Origin: Saprospiraceae bacterium
Lineage (GTDB): Bacteria; Bacteroidota; Bacteroidia; Chitinophagales; Saprospiraceae
Length of the DNA stretch: 64,000 nt
Assembly: GCA_016713025.1 (NCBI GenBank)
Contig: JADJPZ010000003.1
Coordinates: 186,001-250,000, forward strand
Direction of reading: 5' to 3'
This document shows, in pieces, positions 53,907-63,214 of this stretch. A program made the translations under genes and the position numbers. The first letter of the stretch is position 1. Each line of letters starts with the position of its first letter. The notes under the pieces are model-generated. The model worked only from the letters and a program-made list of their open reading frames with translations, was not told where the DNA came from and ran no database searches.

Positions 53907-56900
53907 TCACCTCTTGCAAAAACTCTGATTTTTTGATTTCCTGTAACTGTCCACAGTGTATCTAAGATGGGACCTCTATTCCATAATGTGTCAGTGGATT
54001 GAGAAGAACCATCAGCATCTACTACCCAATCATAAATAATAGGGCTACCGGAAGTGGAAACTGCAGAACCAACATATCTTGATGACTCACTACCTATACA
54101 TACTCCGGCAGGGCCATTAAGGCTTACTTTTGTTAAACTACAAAAGCCTGCTAGATTTGATATAGTTTCTGTTTCTCCAAATTTATTAATAAAAGTTACG
54201 CTGAAACCTTTACCATCTATTTGAAGTGCTTTAAATACATAATCATCATAATCATCTGTATGATATTGAGTTTTTAGGATATATGGATTAGAAAGTGTAA
54301 GGGGATTTCCTCTCGTACTCAAAGTATCATACAGCCCTTCAGACTGAAATACACGCCATTCATCACCTTTGATACCGGCAAATTTGATATATGTTCCAAT
54401 CATTCCGTTAACTGATGTTGTACCTACAACACACTGACCTGAGCAAAAATCAATGACTGGAGGGCAAATTAACGAAATATCGTATGAACTTACATCATCA
54501 TCGGTGAGTCCCTTTTTTTCTATAATGTCATTATTGTCAGCTGGTAGAGAACTTAAATCGAAATTCGATTTTTGAATGCCGTATTGATCATATATTTCAC
54601 CTATAGCAGCCTTATTTTTAATGATAATAGGATGTACTGCCCGGTCATTTACCTGACATCTTATTGTTGCCCTATGTGTTTCTCCCGGTTGTAAATTACC
54701 TGGAAAAGTTATTGATTTTTGAGCAACATCACCTGAGAGAGCCCATGAGCTGTCAATCAAAGTTAGATATACTGGCAAATAATCTCTTAGTAAAACTCTG
54801 GATACCGATGCCTGACCTAAGTTTTTGATATCAAGAAAGTAATTAACTATAGTACCCACAACCACTCTACGCAGCACCGCATGTTTTCTTATGGACAAAT
54901 CTATAAATTGCACATTCACTGTAGCCGGATCGTGGTCGTCCTCATCAATTATATTATGATCAGTGATTAAATTATCAGTTTCAGTATTGGGTTGACCTCC
55001 TTTATCATTTTTATTATTTCGATCGGGTGTTGAATCAAAATCAAGATTTGCAGAAGTTCCGGAGCACTGCATACCATTGATTTCTGCATAATTCACAATT
55101 TGAGTAATAGTGGAATCAGTGCTTAACTTATATTTGATGTTGTAATCCCTACAAGTGTTAGGAGATAAAGTCTGTGTATCTCGATATATTAAGTATTTCC
55201 TGTCGGTAGACATAACCCATTTTAAGGAGTTTTCAGCAGCAATATAGGTGAGACTATCACTGGTGTAATTAACAATTTCGATTACTTTTGCATCCAGATT
55301 TCCTTGATTACAGACGGTGGATGTAATAGTTGCCGAAGATCCGGGTGAAAGAATTTTATCTTCAGCGAATCTATGCATCAGAGCCAAATCACAAACTTTT
55401 GGAAAATCTTTACTAAAACCATCTTCCGGAACATTGAAACAAGTTTTAATATCATTGATTTGAATTCCATTCCCATCGATAGCGGACAGAATGGATGCTT
55501 CATTATCAAAATTGATATTTTTGATGCTTGGATCAAATGTCAATGATAAAAAAGAAGTGTCAGTATCACCAGGAATTAATTTTTTATTTTTAACAATTTT
55601 AAGTACACCTCCGGCATTTGTCCAACCTGGGTTGACACCAGATTCAAATATATATCCTGGAGGAAGTTTGTCCCCAATCTCTATGGATGACATATCAAAA
55701 CCACTATTATTTTTCACAACGATCCTGAATCTCACTACATCTGTCACTTTGGCAGCCTTGTCATTCAGTACTGTTTTAGTGATTTTCAAATCACAGTTTC
55801 CGGCTGGTGATAGTCCTATGTCAAAATTATGTCTGATATTTTCAACATAAATTTCCATGACACCACAAGGAAGGGTTGCTTTTCCATCACTATTGATATG
55901 ATCCTGATCGACAACATTACCTGTAAGATTATAGTAATGTGAATTAAATACATAGCTGAAAGTTGATGTATTGAAATGTTTTGGATCAATCCCAACATAG
56001 TATTTTCTATTACTAACTATTCCTTCAGCAACATTTGAATCATTAAAATAGTATCGACCGGTTGCATCAGTAACTGTGGACGAGACCAATGTACACTGAT
56101 CGTCATATAAATGTAAAGAGACATTGGCAATACCCGATTCATCTGCATCCTGAAGGCCATTCTTATTAGAATCAACCCAAATCAGATTACCAATCTCAGT
56201 AACTGCACTAGGACAAATAGCCGTAATATCCCCAAAACCTGATGCTTTCCCAAAAAGGACTTCGGTTTGTCTGGTATATAGTTCTTTTGCACCTAATAAT
56301 GTACCATTACTGGTACTGTATCTGTGTAATCCACCGGAATATGATTCTCTATGGGGATCAAAAACGGCCGAAACCACAGATCCTTGGCCAGGCATCACAT
56401 AAATACCACCCAAAGTAGTTTCAGGATGATATCCTGGGTTGTCAACCCAAAAATCGTAATTAAAAAACTCTTTGCCAGGGACACTTCTGTCCTCAAGTTC
56501 CCAACCATTATCTTTTTTAAATGCTATGATCAAATCACCTTTTTGCTCATCCAGTCTGCTCTCGGCCGTGTTACAAAACATATGCCCTATCCTATCTGAT
56601 AATGCAAGAATCATATCTCCCTTATCACTAAAATCTATATCCGTCAACCAATGATAAGGTACTGAATTAAGTATTGGATTATCAACCCAATTTGCACCAA
56701 CGCTTACAGTCACACCTGTCTCTGAAAAAGTCTTCAAAACCGGGTCAAAGACCAATACTTTTGCAACATCTCCTGGCTTTGTGATGCCAAGGTAAATTTT
56801 ACCCTCATAAAACTTCAGAGCAAATGCATGATATCCCGTGCCTGGTATCTGAAAAGACTCAGTTGATCCTTTTGTAGGATTGTCGATATCAATCTTTACT

Positions 56901-57790
56901 AATGTATTATTATATATATTTACCACATACAAAAATCTATCATCTGGTGAAACAGAAATTCCTCCTAATCCGATTTTGCCAACCTGATGACCATAGTTAC
57001 ATTTCGTTTCGTCAGTTTCAGTCAATGTACCTACATCAACTCCTAGATCCTTCAAATTTACAAAAAGAGTGGTAGAATACATCCCGCCATTTATCTTTGA
57101 TATAAAAATGGCATCATGTCCTTCCTTCAATCCGGAATGTTGTTTTACAAATGAAGAACTGAAAATCTCTTTGGTACTCCTTCTGTAAGCAAGACCCCAA
57201 ATTGACCCTGTCTCTCCATGCATGGCAAATTTTCTGGCACCTGTCAGGGTGTCAAAGCCATATTTGATAGCTACGATAGTGGGTTCAGTTACATGACCCG
57301 TGGTTGTAGAACCCCTCACAAAACATGTAGTGATTATTTCTGTTTCTTCATTACACAATGATTTTTGCTCACCAACTCCATAACCAATATTACATGCAGG
57401 TACTTGAACAAATTGTACATTTGTGCCATTACTAACACCTGATTTTGTATGACCATAAGGTGATACATCTCCAAATGTCAACCGGACTTTTGTACCATCT
57501 ATAAGACCAGCAATACTAAAGGATCCGGAATTTCCTGAAATGGCCGAACCAAGTAATTGGTTTTCAGCACCATATGCCTGGACCAAAATCCCGGATTTTC
57601 CTATCTCAGATGATTCAAAAATACCATTTAGATTGTTGTCAATAAAGACCAGACCCTCTACAGTTTTGCTGGCGGGGGAGCACTGAGAAAAACCTCCGGT
57701 AGGAAGTAACATGCTAAAGATGGCAATTATTACAAATACGTAATAATTTAGTGTCAGGATATGACACAAGTGTTTCATACTGTTTTTCAT
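53735..57790 (-). CDS. Giant type IX-secreted adhesin, N-terminal third (frameshifted)
   Basis: Signal peptide (MKNSMKHLCHILTLNYYVFVIIAIFSMLLPTGGFSQ). Residues about 45-95 form an SdrD B-like/Cna-like unit (VEGLVFIDNNLNGIFESSEIG); about 130-520 look like a beta-propeller with repeated KIN/DIDFSD blades; about 530-640 a second SdrD-like unit (IGNLIWVDSNKNGLQDADESGIANVSLHLYDD); then three DUF11-type domains (about 667-780: CDLKITKTVLNDKAAKVTDVVRFRIVVKNNSG; about 840-950; about 962-1080: IDLSIRKHAVLRRVVVGTIVNYFLDI). The family frame ends at SMVCSGDIK and the true continuation lies in the other frame from 53831: one extra A in the A4 run would fuse the two into about 3,877 residues. Confidence 0.85.
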   Translation of the reverse strand: MKNSMKHLCHILTLNYYVFVIIAIFSMLLPTGGFSQCSPASKTVEGLVFIDNNLNGIFESSEIGKSGILVQAYGAENQLLGSAISGNSGSFSIAGLIDGTKVRLTFGDVSPYGHTKSGVSNGTNVQFVQVPACNIGYGVGEQKSLCNEETEIITTCFVRGSTTTGHVTEPTIVAIKYGFDTLTGARKFAMHGETGSIWGLAYRRSTKEIFSSSFVKQHSGLKEGHDAIFISKINGGMYSTTLFVNLKDLGVDVGTLTETDETKCNYGHQVGKIGLGGISVSPDDRFLYVVNIYNNTLVKIDIDNPTKGSTESFQIPGTGYHAFALKFYEGKIYLGITKPGDVAKVLVFDPVLKTFSETGVTVSVGANWVDNPILNSVPYHWLTDIDFSDKGDMILALSDRIGHMFCNTAESRLDEQKGDLIIAFKKDNGWELEDRSVPGKEFFNYDFWVDNPGYHPETTLGGIYVMPGQGSVVSAVFDPHRESYSGGLHRYSTSNGTLLGAKELYTRQTEVLFGKASGFGDITAICPSAVTEIGNLIWVDSNKNGLQDADESGIANVSLHLYDDQCTLVSSTVTDATGRYYFNDSNVAEGIVSNRKYYVGIDPKHFNTSTFSYVFNSHYYNLTGNVVDQDHINSDGKATLPCGVMEIYVENIRHNFDIGLSPAGNCDLKITKTVLNDKAAKVTDVVRFRIVVKNNSGFDMSSIEIGDKLPPGYIFESGVNPGWTNAGGVLKIVKNKKLIPGDTDTSFLSLTFDPSIKNINFDNEASILSAIDGNGIQINDIKTCFNVPEDGFSKDFPKVCDLALMHRFAEDKILSPGSSATITSTVCNQGNLDAKVIEIVNYTSDSLTYIAAENSLKWVMSTDRKYLIYRDTQTLSPNTCRDYNIKYKLSTDSTITQIVNYAEINGMQCSGTSANLDFDSTPDRNNKNDKGGQPNTETDNLITDHNIIDEDDHDPATVNVQFIDLSIRKHAVLRRVVVGTIVNYFLDIKNLGQASVSRVLLRDYLPVYLTLIDSSWALSGDVAQKSITFPGNLQPGETHRATIRCQVNDRAVHPIIIKNKAAIGEIYDQYGIQKSNFDLSSLPADNNDIIEKKGLTDDDVSSYDISLICPPVIDFCSGQCVVGTTSVNGMIGTYIKFAGIKGDEWRVFQSEGLYDTLSTRGNPLTLSNPYILKTQYHTDDYDDYVFKALQIDGKGFSVTFINKFGETETISNLAGFCSLTKVSLNGPAGVCIGSESSRYVGSAVSTSGSPIIYDWVVDADGSSQSTDTLWNRGPILDTLWTVTGNQKIRVFARGECTSPGELNVSVSNAPTGSMVCSGDIKLDWENIVQRWLHHQCWPLVSCLVKHPIWLC

Positions 57791-58120
57791 TATTTGACCT
57801 TAGTTTAAAAAAAACATCAAACGATCTGCATGACCGAAATGGCAGAAAATTTGAAAAAAATAAAAAATATTAAGGAATAACTTACTAAAGAATTAACCGA
57901 AATAATCTTCAGATGTATTCAAAAAATACTTTACTGTTTTGTGTGGGACACTATTATTTTAAGTAACAAATATAATAGATGGGGCAAATATATAAATTTG
58001 TTTTAATATGAAGTATTTTTTATTCAAAAAAAATTAAAAAAAACATTTATATAAAATTTATTTCAGGCTGCATATTGACAACTTATCATACTTTTGTTCC
58101 AATAAAAATAAAAATCTATC
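57791..58120. other. Promoter region between the adhesin and the methyltransferase gene
   Basis: 330 bp, very AT-rich. CAAATATA at 57967-57974 and 57985-57992 read as TATATTTG on the minus strand, possible -7 boxes for the adhesin. On the + strand TACTTTTG at 58089-58096 serves the methyltransferase gene. No other structure seen. Confidence 0.4.
58089..58096 (+). promoter_or_regulatory. -7 box of the RlmI-like gene
   Basis: TACTTTTG fits TAnnTTTG; 25 bases before the ATG at 58121. No well-placed -33 element. Confidence 0.4.
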
Positions 58121-59305
58121 ATGCTTTATTCAAAAATCACACTGAAAAAGGGAAAAGAAATATCAGTTTTGAGAAAGCATCCCTGGGTTTTTTCAGGAGC
58201 TATCTCCACCATTGAAAATGGGGTGAAGGATGCTACCATTGTTGAAGTCTTAAGCTGGGATAAATCATTCTTAGGTATGGGACACTATCAAAGTGGTAGT
58301 TCGATAGCTATCAGAGTTATTTCTTATGAACCTACAGCAATCGACTTGAATTTTTGGAAATTGAAAATTTCAGCCGCAATACGATACAGAAAAGCTGTAA
58401 ACTTACCGAACGCAGAAACTAATTGTTACAGACTGATACATGCCGAAGGTGATGGTCTACCTGGTTTGATTGTCGATATTTATCGCGACATAGCGGTGAT
58501 CCAATGTCATTCTGCAGGAATGTACCTTGCAGCACATGATATTGCAAGCTCCATTTCTGCATGTATGCCCGAACAGATTCGGCATATTTATCTCAGAGCT
58601 AAAGATACCCTTCCCGATTCACTAAAAACAGATATTAATGATCATTTTATTCTGGGAAATAAAAATGAAACCATAGTAAAGGAAAATGGAGTTAACTTTA
58701 AAGTCAATGTAGAAAGCGGACAAAAGACCGGCTTTTTCCTTGACCAAAGAGAAAACAGATTATTAGTAGGCTCAGTTTCTGAAGGAAAGCATGTGCTTAA
58801 TTGTTTTTGTTACACAGGAGGTTTTTCACTATTTGCACTTATGAGAGGAGCACTGCAGGTTGACTCTGTGGACATTTCTCAAAAAGCAGTAGATCTGATG
58901 GAAGAAAATGTAATATTAAATCAATTTGCCGGAAGGCACCATAGCCACTGCGAAAATGTGATGACCTTTCTAACCACTCCAAATGACATAGAGTATGATA
59001 TAGTAATCGTGGATCCACCGGCATTTGCCAAAAGTCTTCATAAAAGGCATAATGCTGTTCAGGCATATAAGCGACTAAATAGCTTAGCTTTAAAAAAAGT
59101 AAAGCCAGGAGGTATGCTCTTTACTTTTTCATGCTCCCAGGTGGTGGGAACACAGCTTTTCTATGACACCATCGTAGCAGCAGGTATGGAATCAGGAAGA
59201 AATATCAGGGTAGTGAAATCATTAAGTCAGGGTCCGGATCATCCTATAGGGCTCTTCCATCCCGAAGGCCACTATCTCAAAGGGCTTCAGCTTTTTGTGG
59301 ATTAA
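58121..59305 (+). CDS. SAM-dependent 23S rRNA cytosine methyltransferase, RlmI-like
   Basis: 394 residues: N-terminal PUA domain (LRKHPWVFSGAISTIENGVKDATIVEVLSWD) and C-terminal Rossmann methyltransferase with RLIHAEGDGLPGLIVDIY, TGFFLDQRENR, LNCFCYTGGFSLFALMRGA (SAM motif I, about residues 226-244) and VDPPAFAKSLHKR (about 303-315). As in RlmI, it would methylate a cytosine C5 of 23S rRNA. Single gene on the + strand. Confidence 0.88.
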   Translation: MLYSKITLKKGKEISVLRKHPWVFSGAISTIENGVKDATIVEVLSWDKSFLGMGHYQSGSSIAIRVISYEPTAIDLNFWKLKISAAIRYRKAVNLPNAETNCYRLIHAEGDGLPGLIVDIYRDIAVIQCHSAGMYLAAHDIASSISACMPEQIRHIYLRAKDTLPDSLKTDINDHFILGNKNETIVKENGVNFKVNVESGQKTGFFLDQRENRLLVGSVSEGKHVLNCFCYTGGFSLFALMRGALQVDSVDISQKAVDLMEENVILNQFAGRHHSHCENVMTFLTTPNDIEYDIVIVDPPAFAKSLHKRHNAVQAYKRLNSLALKKVKPGGMLFTFSCSQVVGTQLFYDTIVAAGMESGRNIRVVKSLSQGPDHPIGLFHPEGHYLKGLQLFVD

Positions 59306-59407
59306 ACCAATAATTTTAACTTAACTGTAAAACTTTTGAACTACCAATAATTCATCTCTTATAATGATTGACAAATTGCCAGCACGATACTTTGGCAGAA
59401 AAAACCT

Positions 59408-59415
59408 TATCTTTG
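59408..59415 (+). promoter_or_regulatory. -7 box of the mnmA promoter
   Basis: TATCTTTG fits TAnnTTTG; a TTTG lies at 59391-59394, closer than the usual spacing. 27 bases before the mnmA ATG. Confidence 0.4.
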
Positions 59416-59441
59416 CGCAAATTACCAATATCTGATAATAA

Positions 59442-60551
59442 ATGAGTAAAAATGGCCGTGTGCTGGTAGCAATGAGTGGCGGTATCGATAGTACTGTAGC
59501 TGCGATGATGCTCCACGAACAAGGGTATGAAGTGGTTGGAATCACGATGAAAACATGGGATTACGCCAGTGCCGGAGGATCAAAAAAAGAAACCGGTTGT
59601 TGCTCCCTTGATTCTATCAATGATGCCAGACAGGTTGCTGTCAATATGGGTTTTCATCATTTTATAGTGGATATTCGTGATGAGTTTGGTGACTATGTCA
59701 TCGATAATTTTGTAGAAGAATATATCGCCGGCAGAACACCAAATCCTTGCGTCCTATGTAATACACATATCAAATGGAATGCCTTGCTCAAGCGTGCTGA
59801 TGCTATGGATTGCGAATTTATTGCCACCGGCCACTATGCTATCATCAAAGAGATGAATGATAGAAAATTTATTTCAAAAGGACGGGATGACCGCAAAGAC
59901 CAGTCCTATGTACTATGGGGACTGACTCAGGAATGCCTCGAAAGGAGTTCATTTCCTTTAGGCACATTTAGTAAACCTGAAATAAGGCAGATGGCCAAAG
60001 ACTATGGTTATGAAGAATTAAGTAAAAAAGCCGAAAGCTATGAAATCTGTTTTGTACCTGATAACGATTACAGAGGTTTTCTGAAAAGACGGGTTCCTGA
60101 TCTGGAAGAAAAAGTCAAAGGCGGCACCTTCGTCAATGCTGCCGGGGATATTTTGGGTATGCATGATGGATATCCTTTTTATACTATAGGACAAAGAAAA
60201 GGATTGGGTGGTGGTTTTAAAACACCTATGTTTGTTACTGAAATCATACCTGATACAAATACAGTGGTTTTGGGCGAAATCGATGAATTGGTCAGAAATG
60301 GCATGACTGTAAGTCAAATCAATCTCATGAAGTATGAAAACCTGATAGAAGGCCAGGAGTCTGTCACTCAGGTGAGATACAATGATAAAGGTGTGATGTC
60401 TTCTTTACATGCTGATGGTGATAATATAAGAGTCGAATTTTATGCCAATGTCAGAGGTATTGCTCCGGGACAATCGGCAGTATTTTATGAAGGAGATGAT
60501 GTAATAGGAGGTGGCATTATCGTAAACAGCTCAAGAAATACGATGGTATAA
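59442..60551 (+). CDS. mnmA: tRNA-specific 2-thiouridylase MnmA
   Basis: 369 residues. Thiolates U34 of Lys, Glu and Gln tRNAs. PP-loop AMSGGIDSTVAAMML (about residues 7-21), the substrate loop with RTPNPCVLCNTHIKWN (catalytic Cys 107), ATGHYA, KDQSYVLWGL and the second catalytic Cys in SYEICFVPDN. C-terminal beta-barrel from about residue 290 (VTQVRYNDKG, PGQSAVFYEGDDVIGGG). Sulfur arrives through a relay protein; no partner is in the window. Confidence 0.94.
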   Translation: MSKNGRVLVAMSGGIDSTVAAMMLHEQGYEVVGITMKTWDYASAGGSKKETGCCSLDSINDARQVAVNMGFHHFIVDIRDEFGDYVIDNFVEEYIAGRTPNPCVLCNTHIKWNALLKRADAMDCEFIATGHYAIIKEMNDRKFISKGRDDRKDQSYVLWGLTQECLERSSFPLGTFSKPEIRQMAKDYGYEELSKKAESYEICFVPDNDYRGFLKRRVPDLEEKVKGGTFVNAAGDILGMHDGYPFYTIGQRKGLGGGFKTPMFVTEIIPDTNTVVLGEIDELVRNGMTVSQINLMKYENLIEGQESVTQVRYNDKGVMSSLHADGDNIRVEFYANVRGIAPGQSAVFYEGDDVIGGGIIVNSSRNTMV

Positions 60552-60692
60552 AATAATTTTACAGAATAAATTACTGTTTTTTACGTTATGCTATGATTAT
60601 GGATTTTAGAGTATAGTCATTATGCTCTTAGCATCAAAATCATAACATATTCTTAATTACATCTTTTGACATTCATTTCAAAATTTTACTTT

Positions 60693-61439
60693 ATGAATCA
60701 CAAGTATATAATTACCGTATTCCTTTCTGCATGTATAGGGTTGGGTTTATTACAATCTTGCAGTAAAGTGACAGAAGAAATCGATCAGGAAAGTTTTGGT
60801 TATGATTATTTTCCGGTGGCAACAGGAAAAAGCTGGACATATATGTCCGACAGTGTTATCATCAGAAGTAGTGGATTGAGAAGAGACACTTTGAGATCAT
60901 TTATCAGGGAAGAAATAGGAGAAAGATATAAAGATGCCGAAGGCAAAGATGTGTATAAAGTATTCAGGTCATTCAGAAAAAAAGAAACTGACGCATGGCA
61001 GAGTCTGAACACCTGGACGGTTCAGATTGATCAAAACAGAGCAATAAGGACAGAAGAAAACTTAAAGTTTATCAAACTCATATTCCCTTTTTCCAAAGGC
61101 TTGAGATGGGATGGCAATGCTTTTATCGATACGGACATCAGAGTACAGGCAGGTGATGAAATTATTCAGCCGTATAAAAACTGGAAGTATCGAATCGAAG
61201 ACACGCAAGCTGAAATAACCTTCAAAGGTCAGAAAACCAAAGCTTTAAAAATAAATTTAGTTTCCGACACATCTATCATTGACTTGCGAAATGTAACTGA
61301 GTTTTATGGAAAAGGAGTAGGTTTGATACGCAAAGAAATGACAATTTTTGATACTGACAATTCCAAACCGACAGCGTCATGGAGTGTTAAAGCTCAAAAA
61401 GGTTTTACTCATATCCTGACATTGATAGATTTCAAATAA
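60693..61439 (+). CDS. Lipoprotein of unknown function
   Basis: 248 residues from the ATG at 60693 (MNHKYIITVFLSACIGLGLLQSC), which gives a clean lipoprotein signal with an LQSC lipobox; the longer frame from a TTG at 60666 has no advantage. The mature part starts with SFGYDYFPVATGKSWTYMSD, a motif common at the start of Bacteroidota lipoproteins whose body is a beta-rich domain. No named family recognised. Located 10 bases before rimM, so the two are transcribed together. Confidence 0.72.
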   Translation: MNHKYIITVFLSACIGLGLLQSCSKVTEEIDQESFGYDYFPVATGKSWTYMSDSVIIRSSGLRRDTLRSFIREEIGERYKDAEGKDVYKVFRSFRKKETDAWQSLNTWTVQIDQNRAIRTEENLKFIKLIFPFSKGLRWDGNAFIDTDIRVQAGDEIIQPYKNWKYRIEDTQAEITFKGQKTKALKINLVSDTSIIDLRNVTEFYGKGVGLIRKEMTIFDTDNSKPTASWSVKAQKGFTHILTLIDFK

Positions 61440-61449
61440 AACTCATCAT

Positions 61450-61959
61450 ATGTCATCAAAATATACTCCAATCGGAAAAATAAATAAACCATTGGGTACT
61501 CAAGGTGAAATGAAGATATTTATTGAAGACATCTTTTTATCTGACCTACTTGAATCTGATCATATTTTTGTAAAAATCAAAGGATCCTTTGTTCCTTATT
61601 TTATAGAAGATATGCGGGAGTCAAATCATTTACTTATCAAAATAGAAGAGATAGATGATCCGGAGTCAACCTTGGCATTGGTCAACAAAGAAATATTTCT
61701 TAAGACCAGTATGATACATTCTTCTGCCTTTTCATCTATCAATGAAAAACAGGGGTACGAAGGTTACACTATATTGGATAAAAATGAACGAGTGGGCATA
61801 GTAGAAACTATCGAACTAATGCCACAACAAGTGATAGCTTGGGTTGTCGTCAATCAAAAAAGAATAGCTATACCTTTGGCAGAAGGTTTGATACAGGATG
61901 TTGATGATCTTAAGAAAAAAATCTATATGGACCTTCCGGAAGGAATTTTAGATCTGTAA
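61450..61959 (+). CDS. rimM: Ribosome maturation factor RimM
   Basis: 169 residues: YTPIGKINKPLGTQGEMKI (RimM N-terminal barrel), then the PRC-like C-terminal barrel (GYTILDKNERVGIVETIELMPQQVIAWVV, IPLAEGLIQDVDDLKKKIYMDLPEGIL). It binds S19 and helps mature the 30S head. Somewhat diverged but complete. Usually next to rpsP or trmD; here it follows the lipoprotein gene by 10 bases. Confidence 0.87.
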   Translation: MSSKYTPIGKINKPLGTQGEMKIFIEDIFLSDLLESDHIFVKIKGSFVPYFIEDMRESNHLLIKIEEIDDPESTLALVNKEIFLKTSMIHSSAFSSINEKQGYEGYTILDKNERVGIVETIELMPQQVIAWVVVNQKRIAIPLAEGLIQDVDDLKKKIYMDLPEGILDL

Positions 61960-62053
61960 TTTTGATTATTCATGTTTTTCACCATTTATTGATCTTTTGT
62001 CATTAATTTTACTTATTATACCATTAGATCAAAATAAAATTTGTCAAACTGCT

Positions 62054-62061
62054 TATTTTTG
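62054..62061 (+). promoter_or_regulatory. -7 box before the DUF6089-like gene
   Basis: TATTTTTG fits TAnnTTTG. It would start transcription near 62068, so the in-frame TTG at 62067 cannot be the start and the ATG at 62103 is preferred. Confidence 0.4.
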
Positions 62062-62102
62062 TAGATTTGTGCGTAGAATCTAAAAATCCCGATTTACAAA
62101 GA

Positions 62103-62936
62103 ATGTGGTTAAGAATTTTATTTTTGTGTATTGGTGTGATTATTTTTAATCTCATTATTCCTACGAGTATTTGTGGACAAAATGTCTATTTTAAATCTTA
62201 CGGAGGGGTTTTTTATTATCAGGGGGATCTCACTCCTAAGCCTGTGGACTTAAGTTTTGGGCCTGGCAACTGGGCATGGGGTTTTTCAGCCGGATATGGA
62301 CTTTCAAAGTTTTTAAATATTCACCTTCTGTATATGAACGGTAGTATTTCAGGAAACGATGCTCTGTCTGATAACTATGAAAAAAGGAGCCGCAACTTAA
62401 GTTTCAAATCTCCACTGATAGAATATGGCACCTACTCTGAAATCAGGATAAACCACTTCTGGAAAGGCTTGGATAAGTATAAACTCAGATTGAATGCCTC
62501 TGCAGGACTAAATCTGATCACCTTCAATCCTCAGACAATCTACGATCAAAAGTGGGTTTATTTACAACCTTTAGGCACTGAAGGACAAACTCTGCCTTCT
62601 GGCGACCAGCAGGCATATAAACTAAGTAACTGGTCAAGGGCATTAGGCTTAAGTGTAGAGTTTGATTTTTCAAAAAAGATAGCTCTTGGTATAGAAGTAA
62701 ATGCAAGAAAAACCTGGACTGACTATCTAGATGACGTAAGCACTCAATATCCTGATAGAGAAGCTATGATAACGGCCGGCAATATCCTAGGTGCAAAACT
62801 CTCTGATAGGTCGGGAGAGTTTTTGGGAACAGGCGTGCCTAAAAATGCTCCAAATACACCACGTGGGCGTTCAGACAAAAATGATTGGTATTCTTTTTTT
62901 GGAATGTATCTGAAACTTACATTTGGACCATCGTAA
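62103..62936 (+). CDS. DUF6089-like outer-membrane beta-barrel protein
   Basis: 277 residues from ATG 62103 (MWLRILFLCIGVIIFNLIIPTSICGQ is a clear signal peptide; starting at the upstream TTG would put 12 polar residues before it). Mature protein: NVYFKSYGGVFYYQGDLTPK, WAWGFSAGYGLSKFLNIHLLYMNG, LRLNASAGLNLITFNPQ, and a C-terminus DWYSFFGMYLKLTFGPS typical of outer-membrane barrels. Resembles the DUF6089/outer-membrane-barrel family of Bacteroidota; specific role unknown. Confidence 0.72.
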   Translation: MWLRILFLCIGVIIFNLIIPTSICGQNVYFKSYGGVFYYQGDLTPKPVDLSFGPGNWAWGFSAGYGLSKFLNIHLLYMNGSISGNDALSDNYEKRSRNLSFKSPLIEYGTYSEIRINHFWKGLDKYKLRLNASAGLNLITFNPQTIYDQKWVYLQPLGTEGQTLPSGDQQAYKLSNWSRALGLSVEFDFSKKIALGIEVNARKTWTDYLDDVSTQYPDREAMITAGNILGAKLSDRSGEFLGTGVPKNAPNTPRGRSDKNDWYSFFGMYLKLTFGPS

Positions 62937-62963
62937 TACTTCAAAGTATTTCTTCGATTTTTT

Positions 62964-63138
62964 GGGTGTATCCCATTTTTTCACTGAAATTTTGTAAACT
63001 GCCCGAAACCCTCATTCCCAAGCATAGCTTGGCAGGCTCTGAAGGGACGACCCACCCTTATAATCCTAACTATAAAGATAATCCACTAAATTCAGATCTT
63101 AAAAATTATATAATATAGTGCAATTTTGGGATACACCC
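62964..63138. repeat. 175-bp element with 12-bp perfect inverted ends
   Basis: GGGTGTATCCCA at 62964-62975 and TGGGATACACCC at 63127-63138. In between lies CATTCCCAAGCATAGCTTGGCAGGCTC, with a small AGC(A)TAGCT hairpin. No ORF. Possibly a miniature mobile element; TTGGGATAC also occurs at about 24247. Confidence 0.5.
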
Positions 63139-63214
63139 TATTTTTACAATTTGTTACAGCCACAAGCAATTTCTTAAAACATAATTTATTTACCTTTATG
63201 CCTAAATCAAGGAT

